This document shows, piece by piece, positions 16,345 to 25,000 of a stretch of DNA of 64,000 nucleotides (its first letter is position 1; every line of letters begins with the position of its first letter). Source of the DNA: Sphingobacteriaceae bacterium. Lineage in GTDB: Bacteria; Bacteroidota; Bacteroidia; B-17B0; Aurantibacillaceae. The position numbers and the translations under genes were made by a program. The stretch covers positions 248,001 to 312,000 of the forward strand of contig JADJLA010000001.1 in the NCBI GenBank assembly GCA_016705695.1, written 5' to 3'. Under the pieces are notes generated by a model that was not told where the DNA came from, made no database searches, and saw only the letters and a program-made list of their open reading frames with translations.

Positions 16345-18480
16345 ATGACAACTCATAGAACCATATTTCTTTTCTTGTTCATTCTTTTCTCAGTAATTTC
16401 AAAAGGCCAAGAGATCCAATGGGCTTTTGCCATTAATTACGATACAGAGATAACAAATAAAGATCAGTTCAATGCGCGAATGGCTACGGGCGCACCTGAT
16501 GCGAAAACTTATGGAGCATTAAGTAAACGCTGCGCAACGGCCAATAATCAAAAGAATGCTCAATTGTGGTTAGATCTTAAAACGCCACAAGAGGCTAAAC
16601 AGATCTTCATCATAGAAAATAATGCTTGTGGTAGTATTGTAAAAATAGAATTGCTAGATGAGGAAGGAACGGGAACGCCGGTATACGAAAAACCTGCATC
16701 ACCGGCCAATACATCTTACCGCTTATTTACAATTAATATACCGGAGCGTACCAAAAAAATAAAGACCATCAAGATCAAAATAAGTGGAGCCACAGCTAAA
16801 GTAGAACCACAGATCGATGCTGTAGGTATTTTTGATGGCGACACAAAATTTACATTTGAAGAGATCATAAAAAAGTACAACACCAATAATCCTGAGTTTG
16901 CAAAAACAGAAGATGCAACCGCTACTAACTTTGAAGTTGGTTTTGACAAGAAGAACATAAATGTATTGAATGTAAAAAAGGACATAAGCGTACTAATGAA
17001 AGGCTTAAGACCAGGCGAATCGGGAAACCTTGGTGGGAAAGTGAACTCAGTGTATGAAGAGATCGCGCCCATTATTTCACCTGATGAAAAAACATTATTC
17101 ATGATCCGCTCTGGCGCACCCGAAAATTATTTTGCAAATTCAAGTGAAGATATTTGGTATGCAGAGTGGAATGCAAAAGATACCGCTTGGGGATATTCAC
17201 AACACATGGGGGCCCCGTTTAATAATTATAGTGTGAACAAAGTGGTTGGCATCACTCCTGATGGAAATACCATGCTTGTAAAGGGCACTTACAAAGATGG
17301 ACAGGTAACTAGCGGTTTGGGTTTCTCCTTTACAAAACGAATTATAGGTGGATGGAGTATGCCTGAAAAAATTAAATTAAAAGGATATGATGATATGGTG
17401 AACGGAATTTATGTTGGATCATATTATGCTAATGATGGAAAAACATTGTTATTGAGTTTCTCAGAGCAAAAAGAAAGCGAATTCAATGATATTTATGTTA
17501 GCTTTTTAAAGCCCGACGGATCATGGAGCAAACCCATGAGTTTAGGGAAGAATTTTAATACCAGTTTTAAAGAAGACACCCCCTTTTTAGCTTCCGACGG
17601 CGTTACACTTTATTTTAGCAGTGATAGGCCAGGAGGGTTGGGCAAACGTGATATTTATTTTTCAAAACGCTTAGATGATACCTGGTTAAATTGGAGTTCG
17701 GCTGTAAATTTAGGTTCGAGTATAAATACAGTTGGAGATGATGCTAATTATAGTATTGCCGCATCTGGTTATTATGCTTACATGGTAAGCACGCGTAATG
17801 CCATTGGCGGGAGCGATGTAGTTCGTATCAAATTAAAGGATGAAATAAAACCAAATCCTGTTGTACTTGTAAGTGGGAAAGTTATCAATGCAAAAACAAA
17901 ACAGTACATTGATGCCAACATCGTTTATCAGTTATTGCCTGGCGGAGAAGAAGCCGGTATAGCACGCAGTAATCCAAATAATGGTGATTATAAAATTGTA
18001 TTGCCTTACGGAAAAAATTATTCCTTCAATGCCGGAGCACAAGGTTATATTGCAGTTTCAGATAACTTAGACCTCACTAGCATTTCAGAATATAAAGAGA
18101 TAACACGCGATCTATATTTGGTTCCTGTTGAAGTGGGCGAAACGATTCGTTTGAATAATATCTTTTTTGAGACTGCAAAATTTGATCTGCTGCCAACGTC
18201 GTTCGTTGAGTTAGATAAATTGGTAAAGATCTTAACTGATAATCCTGCAATGGAGATTACAATTTCTGGTCATACCGATAATGTTGGTAATGATGATGCG
18301 AATCAAACACTGTCTGCCAATAGGGCAAAAGCGGTAGTAGATTATTTGGTATCAAAAAATATTGCTGCCAATCGCTTTCAGCAGGCAGGTTATGGCGAAG
18401 CAAAACCATTGGCAAGCAATGATACTGAGGAGGGAAAAGCTTTGAATAGGAGGGTGGAGTTCACCATCAATAAAAAATAA
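16345..18480 (+). CDS. OmpA family protein with PD40 beta-propeller repeats
   Basis: A 711-residue exported protein (signal MTTHRTIFLFLFILFSVISKG). Order: a discoidin-like beta domain (about 25-165), PD40/TolB-like propeller blades (about 215-480) with LYFSSDRPGGLGKRDIYFS, a carboxypeptidase-regulatory-like beta sandwich (about 495-590), and a C-terminal OmpA peptidoglycan-binding domain (about 597-711) with SGHTDNVGNDDANQTLSANRA and NRRVEF. The OmpA domain should anchor it to the cell wall from the periplasmic side of the outer membrane. This layout is common in Bacteroidota, including T9SS-associated PorE-like proteins, but I cannot assign it to one. Confidence 0.88.
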   Translation: MTTHRTIFLFLFILFSVISKGQEIQWAFAINYDTEITNKDQFNARMATGAPDAKTYGALSKRCATANNQKNAQLWLDLKTPQEAKQIFIIENNACGSIVKIELLDEEGTGTPVYEKPASPANTSYRLFTINIPERTKKIKTIKIKISGATAKVEPQIDAVGIFDGDTKFTFEEIIKKYNTNNPEFAKTEDATATNFEVGFDKKNINVLNVKKDISVLMKGLRPGESGNLGGKVNSVYEEIAPIISPDEKTLFMIRSGAPENYFANSSEDIWYAEWNAKDTAWGYSQHMGAPFNNYSVNKVVGITPDGNTMLVKGTYKDGQVTSGLGFSFTKRIIGGWSMPEKIKLKGYDDMVNGIYVGSYYANDGKTLLLSFSEQKESEFNDIYVSFLKPDGSWSKPMSLGKNFNTSFKEDTPFLASDGVTLYFSSDRPGGLGKRDIYFSKRLDDTWLNWSSAVNLGSSINTVGDDANYSIAASGYYAYMVSTRNAIGGSDVVRIKLKDEIKPNPVVLVSGKVINAKTKQYIDANIVYQLLPGGEEAGIARSNPNNGDYKIVLPYGKNYSFNAGAQGYIAVSDNLDLTSISEYKEITRDLYLVPVEVGETIRLNNIFFETAKFDLLPTSFVELDKLVKILTDNPAMEITISGHTDNVGNDDANQTLSANRAKAVVDYLVSKNIAANRFQQAGYGEAKPLASNDTEEGKALNRRVEFTINKK

Positions 18481-18510
18481 TAGGTTGGATAGTAGGGTTG
18501 AATTATTGTG

Positions 18511-18545
18511 AAGGGTAACTCTTTAGGTGGAGTTACCCTTTTTTT
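18511..18545 (+). terminator. intrinsic terminator after the OmpA family gene
   Basis: AAGGGTAACTC and GAGTTACCCTT (18511-18521, 18530-18540) pair perfectly around an 8-base loop and are followed by TTTTT. Confidence 0.9.
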
Positions 18546-18563
18546 AGTATTTTTAAATGTTTT

Positions 18564-20504
18564 ATGAATAAGGCTCTTACATATATTATTTTCATTTTCT
18601 GCTCGATCGTTTCGGCGCATAACAACGATAGTTTAATAGCCTCATTAAAAACTAATATTCCTGATAGTACAAAATTACAAACCTTAAGCGATCTCAACTG
18701 GAATTATTTGGGTATTGATCTGGATAAAGCCATGCGCTTTGCCGAGCAGGAATTGGAATTGGCAAAGAAGAGTAATAACCAAAAATTTATTGCACAAGGG
18801 TACAATGATATTGGCATTGTGCACATGAAACGGAGCAATTACCGCGAAGCCCTCAAATGGCATAAGCTCGCTTTAGAGATCCGTTTAAAATTGAAAAGTG
18901 ACCTGGATAAGGCATCTTCCTATAGTAAACTCGGAGTTTGCAGTGAAGAGATCTCTGATCATGTGGCTTCTTTAGAATATGCATTGAAAGCGCTTGATAT
19001 TTATGAAAAATTACAGAACAAACCTTATATAGCTTTTACACTGAATACAATTTGTAATATTAATGGCAATTTGAAACAGTACGGCAATATGATGACCTAT
19101 GCCAGAAGAGGCTATAAGCTAGCAAAGGAAAGCGGTAGCCTAGAAGCGGAAGCAGGTGCCTGGAATTATATTGCGTATGCGTATGAAGGAATGAAAAAGG
19201 CAGATAGTGCTATCTATGCCGGAAAAAAAGCGTTTGAACTTTTTGTAGAATTAGGCGACTCTAATCTCATTGCAGGAACGCTTAACAATTTGGGGTATTA
19301 CCATCGACTTGCTTTTAAAGATAAGGAGGCTTTAACATATTATGAAAAGGCTTTAGTAATTGCACATAACATTGGTGATATAAGCAGCGAGGCTCTTTAT
19401 AATTGCAACGTGTCAAATATTTATTTGGCAATGAAGAAGTATGATCTATGCGAAAAATACATCAAGGAAGCCGAGCGCTTATCTAAAGGTGATGTGTCTA
19501 AGGATAATTTGTTATCTATTTACAAAACGCTTGGTCAGCTGTATGCATATACAGGTCGTGGTGTTCAAGCCAACGACTATTACGAGAAATACGCTTTATT
19601 AAAAGATGAATTGTTTTCGGGCGAAACGGCAAAGCAACTTTCTGAAATGCAAGTAAAGTATGATACTGAAAGGAAAATAACTGAGAATATATTATTGCAA
19701 AATGAGAATGAGCTTAAAACAGCGCAATTAAGTAAGAATAGGTTGTTACTTATTTTTTTAATTGTAGGAATTATTTTGATAGCAGCAGTGTCGTATTTGC
19801 TTTTTGTTCGTACCAAATTAAAACAAAAGCAATTGTTGGATAAGGAATTATTACAACAAAAAGAGTTGCGATCAAAAGCAGTAATAGAAGCCGAAGAAAA
19901 AGAACGTGTGCGTATTGCGCGCGAACTGCACGATGGCATTGGTCAACAATTATCAGCCGCTAAGCTTAATATTTCGGGATTGCAGGCTAGTTTAAAAACA
20001 AATAAGCCTGAAGAAGAGCTTATGTTGAAAAATGCGTTGGATCTTTTAGATGAATCGGTAAAGGAAGTACGTGCTGTTTCGCATAGCATGGTTCCAAATG
20101 CCTTAATTAAATCCGGGTTGGTAATGGCTGTTCGCGAATTTGTGAACAAAATAAGTTCGAGTGGAAACTTGAAAGTGAATTTGGAAATTGTTGGAATGAG
20201 CGGGCGATTGGATTCAACCGTAGAAAATATACTTTTTAGAGTAATGCAAGAACTAGTTAATAATATCATTAAACATGCTCAGGCAAGTGAAGTTGGCATT
20301 CAATTTATTAAGCATGACAAAGAACTGACCATTTTGATAGAAGATAACGGTAAAGGTTTTGATGTAAATACTAAGCTTAACGAAACCGATGGGGGAATTG
20401 GCTTAAAGAATATACAATCGCGTATAGATTTTTTAAATGGTGAAGTGATCTTTGATTCTTATCCCGATAAGGGCACTACTGTTACTATTGAAATTCCGGT
20501 GTAG
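18564..20504 (+). CDS. TPR-containing sensor histidine kinase (HisKA_3 type)
   Basis: A 646-residue kinase. An N-terminal signal leads to a periplasmic sensor of about six TPR-like helix pairs (about residues 45-365, for example GYNDIGIVHMKRSNYREALK). One membrane segment follows (LLLIFLIVGIILIAAVSYLLF), then a coiled coil, the phosphoacceptor block RIARELHDGIGQQLSAAK, and an HATPase domain with DNGKGFD and GGIGLKNIQSRI. This class signals to NarL/FixJ-type regulators, so the one at 14300 is the best local partner, though not adjacent. Confidence 0.9.
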   Translation: MNKALTYIIFIFCSIVSAHNNDSLIASLKTNIPDSTKLQTLSDLNWNYLGIDLDKAMRFAEQELELAKKSNNQKFIAQGYNDIGIVHMKRSNYREALKWHKLALEIRLKLKSDLDKASSYSKLGVCSEEISDHVASLEYALKALDIYEKLQNKPYIAFTLNTICNINGNLKQYGNMMTYARRGYKLAKESGSLEAEAGAWNYIAYAYEGMKKADSAIYAGKKAFELFVELGDSNLIAGTLNNLGYYHRLAFKDKEALTYYEKALVIAHNIGDISSEALYNCNVSNIYLAMKKYDLCEKYIKEAERLSKGDVSKDNLLSIYKTLGQLYAYTGRGVQANDYYEKYALLKDELFSGETAKQLSEMQVKYDTERKITENILLQNENELKTAQLSKNRLLLIFLIVGIILIAAVSYLLFVRTKLKQKQLLDKELLQQKELRSKAVIEAEEKERVRIARELHDGIGQQLSAAKLNISGLQASLKTNKPEEELMLKNALDLLDESVKEVRAVSHSMVPNALIKSGLVMAVREFVNKISSSGNLKVNLEIVGMSGRLDSTVENILFRVMQELVNNIIKHAQASEVGIQFIKHDKELTILIEDNGKGFDVNTKLNETDGGIGLKNIQSRIDFLNGEVIFDSYPDKGTTVTIEIPV

Positions 20505-20538
20505 TTAAGCCAAAAGCAGAATTTTCTAGGCAATACAA

Positions 20539-21699
20539 CTAGTGCCTCACCATTATTTTTTTAATACCAATTCCCGAATGTGTATGAACTTGTAATAAAT
20601 ATAACCCTGTAGGAAGATCATTCGTGTCAATTATTTCTTGAAATCCCCCATTTCTTAAAGTCCGCCCTTGTGAATCAATAATTTTGTATGAGATAAAGTT
20701 ATTTGGATCTTGTGAACGAATGTATAATTCATCTGAAGCAGGATTGGGATAGATATGAAAAGTGTTTAATTCTAAATTCTCCACCAATCCCGCAGGATTC
20801 TCATTTATTACTCCAACTGCATCAAGGTCAAATCCGCCACTTCCAAACGCTGTAGGAAAGGGATCGTTCACTGGATTGTTATTCATGTCGTATGTTGCAA
20901 GCGATGAAGTAATACTTCCAACAACATCAATTAATTTTACATGTGTTATTGCATTAACATTAAGGCCCGAAGTATTTTTTAATTCTTCCAGATCAAAAGG
21001 CGTGCCGTAATTAACTCTGTATTTGCCGGCAAAGTTATTCAATTTAGTGCAATCTAAAGGATCAAAGGCACCTACTTGCATTGTAAATTGTGTATTTGAT
21101 GTTGCAAGGAATCTAAAGAAGTTTGTTCCATCACTACTTACTTCAACAAAAGCTAATTCCAAAAAATTATCTGCAAATCCATTTTCAAAAATAGCGAAGT
21201 CGTTACCTGTTCCGTTCCTAATTGAATTAGAAAAAGTAAGAATGGCTATTCCACCGTCTCCTAAACTTACAATGGGATTGTCGCCTGCTTTTAAAGTTCC
21301 ATTTGCATCAACCCCTACAGTGGCAGTTCCTAAAGAAGTATCCGAAGCGTCTTGCCAACCACGCGTTACCGTGCAAGTTTTTGCCCAGGCCACAAATGCA
21401 ATACTATCTTTATGCATTGCCGAGGTATTTGATGAACTTGGCGCTCCATGAAATTGTGCAAAGCATTGTGAACTTAGTGTTATAAATAAAATGGTCAATG
21501 CAATGATCTTACTTGGGTTGCTGATCAGTTCAGAAATGCAAGTATTGCATAAGCACGAATTGAATTTTGTTTTCATATGATTTTTGATCTTGTCGGGAAT
21601 GGTTATAGATGAGCAAAAGCAATTTTTGATATCATCTGTTTTACAAGTGAAGGGTAAATTGCAATTTGGGCAATATGTGAGCTGTTCTTTTTTTTTCAT
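20539..21699 (-). CDS. T9SS-sorted cell-surface protein with N-terminal CWC cysteine motif, under a B12 riboswitch
   Basis: A 386-residue frame with an unusual layout. Residues 1-60 resemble the small cysteine-rich CWC family (CPNCNLPFTC ... CFC ... CLCNTC). An internal export signal follows at about 63-82 (IIALTILFITLSSQCFAQ). The mature part is a beta-sandwich with GDGGIAILTFSNSI, FAIFENGF and LAFVEVSSDGTNF, and ends in a type A T9SS domain (YPNPASDELY). The surface part resembles proteins found behind cobalamin riboswitches in Bacteroidota, so a role in B12 capture is likely. A downstream start such as MKTKFNSCLC, or a lost stop between two genes, could explain the CWC part ahead of the signal. 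Confidence 0.72.
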   Translation of the reverse strand: MKKKEQLTYCPNCNLPFTCKTDDIKNCFCSSITIPDKIKNHMKTKFNSCLCNTCISELISNPSKIIALTILFITLSSQCFAQFHGAPSSSNTSAMHKDSIAFVAWAKTCTVTRGWQDASDTSLGTATVGVDANGTLKAGDNPIVSLGDGGIAILTFSNSIRNGTGNDFAIFENGFADNFLELAFVEVSSDGTNFFRFLATSNTQFTMQVGAFDPLDCTKLNNFAGKYRVNYGTPFDLEELKNTSGLNVNAITHVKLIDVVGSITSSLATYDMNNNPVNDPFPTAFGSGGFDLDAVGVINENPAGLVENLELNTFHIYPNPASDELYIRSQDPNNFISYKIIDSQGRTLRNGGFQEIIDTNDLPTGLYLLQVHTHSGIGIKKIMVRH

Positions 21700-21769
21700 A
21701 TCACAAACTTCATTTCGCGGAAGTATTTTGTGCCTTCCTGTCGCCAGGTAGGGTATTAAGAAATGTGTT

Positions 21770-21871
21770 TGAAATGAGTTCCTACAAGGCGTGTAAAAAT
21801 TTTAAACCAGAGCATACTAAGGTATGTGAGGATTTAAAATTTTTGCAACAACGCAGTAGGAACTTATTTCA
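21770..21871 (-). repeat. 102-bp inverted repeat between the riboswitch and the coding region
   Basis: The outer 16-base arms (TGAAATGAGTTCCTAC at 21770 and its complement ending at 21871) differ at one base. Inside lie a second pair, AAAAATTTTAAA and TTTAAAATTTTT, and an innermost CATAC/GTATG. As RNA it would fold into one long, nearly continuous hairpin in the 5' leader. It may be an inserted palindromic repeat or part of the riboswitch output. Confidence 0.75.
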
Positions 21872-21881
21872 GGCATATTCC

Positions 21882-22042
21882 TAAGGCAGGTATCCTGACT
21901 TGTTTCCCTTTTCTCACGCCTTCTCGTTCTTCCAGACCAGAACAATGGCATTTGTGAGAAAGGTTAAAACTTACAGTTGCGCGACAGTCACAGAATCTCA
22001 CTGTGTTCCCAATTCATTTGGCTATAAGACCAAAACCTTTGT
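21882..22042 (-). ncRNA. cobalamin (AdoCbl-type) riboswitch
   Basis: Read on the minus strand, the segment has the conserved core GGGAACACAGTGAGATTCTG, then GCGCAACTGT, and ends with the B12 box AAGTCAGGATACCTGCC (21882-21901, minus strand). Order and spacing fit the cobalamin riboswitch family, which reduces expression of B12 uptake and synthesis genes when the cofactor is plentiful. The next gene downstream on the same strand is the surface protein at 20539. Confidence 0.9.
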
Positions 22043-22043
22043 A

Positions 22044-22051
22044 CAAATATA
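22044..22051 (-). promoter_or_regulatory. -7 element of the riboswitch transcript
   Basis: TATATTTG on the minus strand matches TAnnTTTG and predicts a start near 22039, just before the aptamer. Confidence 0.5.
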
Positions 22052-22054
22052 GTA

Positions 22055-22090
22055 AATAAAAAAGCCCTGACGTTTCTGTCAGGGCTTTTA
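22055..22090 (-). terminator. intrinsic terminator of the T9SS gene at 22109
   Basis: AAAGCCCTGAC and GTCAGGGCTTT (22061-22071, 22078-22088) pair perfectly around GTTTCT. On the minus strand the stem is followed by TTTTTTATTT. It separates this gene from the riboswitch promoter immediately beyond. Confidence 0.9.
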
Positions 22091-22108
22091 ATAAAGTAGT
22101 AACTATAA

Positions 22109-24055
22109 TTATTTAACAACGATCAGTTTATCTTTTAAGATACCAGTGTTTGTTTTAACAATAACATTGTATGTTCCAGTAGCAAATTCAGAAGTGTTGA
22201 TGCGAATCTCGCTAGCACCAGCCATAACTTCATCACTTTTGTTAGTATATACAAGCTTACCTGTAACATCAATAATGCTGATATCAACCGGTGAGTTACT
22301 GTCTAATTTGATACCAACTACTGCAAAATCTTTAGCAGGGTTAGGATAAATTCCAATAGAACCACCATTGCTGTATTCTTTAATGCTTGATGGTACAACA
22401 ACTGAACTTGTGAAAGCAGAACCAGATTGTAATACTTGTCTAGTTACAGCATCTTGTAACCAAACAACATACTCATAAACGAAAGAACCTGTACTTGTCC
22501 AGAAATTTGTAGTTCCTTGTCCAGGAGTTCCAGAAGCAGTACTTCCATAAGCTAATGTATGATTGAATGTAACATTAAAAGGAGTACCATCTGTTGTAGT
22601 GTATGTAGTACCTGCTGAAGGATACATCGAACGCATTGCATGTTTGTAATCCTTTTGAGATGTAGAAGCACCAGGGTAGTTATAGAACGATTGAACCAAT
22701 GCTTGATAAACCTTAATTGGAGAAGCAGAAGGAATAGTTACAAATGGAGTAATAGTAGCGTTTGCTGTAACAGCACCAGCGTTGTAAGAAATAGTTGGTG
22801 TGATGTTAGCATAAGCCGGAGCCATTTTAGCTATGTTAATATTTGTTTGGTTTCCTGAACCTGCAGTACCATTGTATAATACAGTTGGAGCAGAGTTAAC
22901 GTTATAGTATGTTCTTCTTGCTAATACATCCGGGTTGTAACTTGGGTCATTACCCGGTGAAGGCCAGTTTACTTGATATTTAACAGCATTTAAATTACTG
23001 CCGGCAACGTTAACGTTGTTACTTGTCAATAATGGATCAAAGCTTGAGTTTAATGAAGCACAAGGCCCACAAGTAGAAGAAGTGAATTCTTCAATTAAAG
23101 CATTGATAGTAACTGATTGCGAAGCAACATATACATATTGTACAGCTGTATCGTTAGCTACGTTAACTTCTGAACTTGTGTTCATACCACTTATCCAAAC
23201 TTTTACCTTGTTAGTACCTAATGTAAGAGCAGCTGGTGTAGTGAAAGCTACATTTTGAGTTCCATAATAACCAAGAGATGGAGCTAATGCAATTGTTTGA
23301 CTAACTGTAGCTGAATTGTTAACTTTATAGTTCATCCATGCAGTTGTAGCAGTACCGTATCCTAATTGCTTGATAGTTGCGCTAACATTTTGATTTCCTG
23401 CACCAACCATGTAACGAGTTAAACCGTTAACAGTTAAAACGCTTCCATCATGTTGATTCGCCGGAACAGAACAAGCGAAATTATCATAAGCAATTTGCCA
23501 TTTATCATTACTGATATCATGTATTGCTAAATGCACATTTTGACCTGCGTATGCCCCTAAACTTACACCACGTTGTGTAAATCCAGCAGTAGCTGCATCA
23601 CCAGGATTATAGATCTCACCAGCTATTGAGAACAACACCGTAGAGAAGTTGGCAACAGTAGTTCCTGTTGTAGAGATCCTCAATTCATAAGAACCGGTTG
23701 CTGTTGGATCAAAAGAGGTAGCATCCCAGCTAAATACTGCATTTGCAGGAACTAGGAAATTTGGAGAAATAACCCAGTCGTTAGATGTTCCTGCTGAAGT
23801 GTATTTCGAAGTTGTTACAAGAACATTAGCGTGGCTCGAGTGTAATCCGAACGCTGTAGTTACATTACGTGTAACACCTGCATTTGTCCCAAAGTTATAA
23901 GCTGCAATTGACGAGTTAGGTGTTAATCCGTCAACATTGTTTTGAAACCAACCCACTGGTATAAGTGAACCGGTTGCTGCATTAAAGTTCTCTGTCCATT
24001 GGGCTGATGCCACACTTGAAGCCAAGAACGCGATAGCTAGTAGTTGTTTTTTCAT
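22109..24055 (-). CDS. Omp28-like, choice-of-anchor J surface protein with T9SS sorting domain
   Basis: A 648-residue secreted protein. Signal MKKQLLAIAFLASSVASAQ; then a choice-of-anchor J jelly-roll (about 20-195: WTENFNA, NDWVISPNF, SGTYEL-like strands); a CARDB-like beta domain; an Omp28-type segment (about 325-560) with EEFTSSTCGPCASLNSSFDP; and a type A T9SS domain (YPNPAKDFAVVG, GTYNVIVKT). The CGPC motif resembles a thioredoxin active site. It is a close paralogue of the protein at 25001. Likely an abundant cell-surface or released protein; ligand unknown. Confidence 0.85.
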   Translation of the reverse strand: MKKQLLAIAFLASSVASAQWTENFNAATGSLIPVGWFQNNVDGLTPNSSIAAYNFGTNAGVTRNVTTAFGLHSSHANVLVTTSKYTSAGTSNDWVISPNFLVPANAVFSWDATSFDPTATGSYELRISTTGTTVANFSTVLFSIAGEIYNPGDAATAGFTQRGVSLGAYAGQNVHLAIHDISNDKWQIAYDNFACSVPANQHDGSVLTVNGLTRYMVGAGNQNVSATIKQLGYGTATTAWMNYKVNNSATVSQTIALAPSLGYYGTQNVAFTTPAALTLGTNKVKVWISGMNTSSEVNVANDTAVQYVYVASQSVTINALIEEFTSSTCGPCASLNSSFDPLLTSNNVNVAGSNLNAVKYQVNWPSPGNDPSYNPDVLARRTYYNVNSAPTVLYNGTAGSGNQTNINIAKMAPAYANITPTISYNAGAVTANATITPFVTIPSASPIKVYQALVQSFYNYPGASTSQKDYKHAMRSMYPSAGTTYTTTDGTPFNVTFNHTLAYGSTASGTPGQGTTNFWTSTGSFVYEYVVWLQDAVTRQVLQSGSAFTSSVVVPSSIKEYSNGGSIGIYPNPAKDFAVVGIKLDSNSPVDISIIDVTGKLVYTNKSDEVMAGASEIRINTSEFATGTYNVIVKTNTGILKDKLIVVK

Positions 24056-24090
24056 TTGTTTTTTGATTTTGGTTTATGTATTTGTTACTG

Positions 24091-24834
24091 TTATTTTGTT
24101 ATTGTTAATTTTCTTGTTAGAGTTGTAGAACCATTTGTGATCCTCACAAAATAGATGCCAGTCTCAAGGTTTTCGCTAGGAATAGAAATGGTGTTTTTGC
24201 CTTTATTCAGGCTGATCTCTTTTGATGTTACAAGAGCACCAAGGCAATTGAATACTTGTAAGTTGGTTCCGCTTAATTCCTTCAACGCACTTACGTTAAT
24301 AAATGCATTAGACGAACTTGGGTTTGGATAAATATTGGAAACGCTAGATAGATCACTCTGGTTATTGCTAACACCCATTGCATAATTATATCTCATTGCG
24401 ATCAGAAGTTGTTCAGTACCATTTTTTACTTCATATCCAACGTTTGATAAACCCATTGTGCTAGCCTCATCAAGGTAAACGGTAAAATCATCGGAAGAGT
24501 TTGCAGGAATTATAAAAAATGCAGACATGACAGTAGGTACGTAGCAAGTAGTTCCTGTACAAAAATAGGCAGCCGCTTCATCTCCAAGCGAAACTGAATG
24601 AAGAAGATTATCGTACTTTCTTATAGTATAAGTTTGGGTTGATGCGGTAATATTCTTAAGTACAAAATGATAAGACACATCAGAAGAAACAGAAGTTGCC
24701 ATGTCAAATATTGCATTATTAGCAATAGGAGTAGTGCTTGCAGTTGTAGTAACTAATTCAAAAGTTGGTGCCTGAGCAAAAGCGAAGGATAAACTTAATG
24801 TAATTCCTAATAGAGTAAAGTAAAGTTTCTTCAT
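24091..24834 (-). CDS. small secreted protein with T9SS sorting domain
   Basis: A 247-residue protein with a signal (LGITLSLSFAFAQ), one beta-sandwich of about 140 residues, and a type A T9SS domain (IYPNPSSSNAF, GIYFVRITNGS). The middle has a CTGTTC pair that could form a disulfide. It sits between the two Omp28-like paralogues and may be secreted with them. No further function is visible. Confidence 0.75.
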   Translation of the reverse strand: MKKLYFTLLGITLSLSFAFAQAPTFELVTTTASTTPIANNAIFDMATSVSSDVSYHFVLKNITASTQTYTIRKYDNLLHSVSLGDEAAAYFCTGTTCYVPTVMSAFFIIPANSSDDFTVYLDEASTMGLSNVGYEVKNGTEQLLIAMRYNYAMGVSNNQSDLSSVSNIYPNPSSSNAFINVSALKELSGTNLQVFNCLGALVTSKEISLNKGKNTISIPSENLETGIYFVRITNGSTTLTRKLTITK

Positions 24835-24941
24835 GTAATTTTTTTTTACTAAAAGTATGAAAAATAAAGGGCAATCTAAATCGATAAATGTTAAAATTAC
24901 CCTTATGGTTGATTTTTTTTAATAAGTGGTAAAGCCCTATT

Positions 24942-24978
24942 AAAAAAGCCACCTAAACAGGATATTTAGATGGCTTTT
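24942..24978 (-). terminator. intrinsic terminator of the gene at 25001
   Basis: AAAGCCACCTAA and TTAGATGGCTTT form a stem with one imperfect pair; on the minus strand the stem ends in TTTTTTA. It lies 23 bp beyond the stop codon. Confidence 0.8.
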
Positions 24979-25000
24979 AAAGAAAATAAGTGTTAAAATA

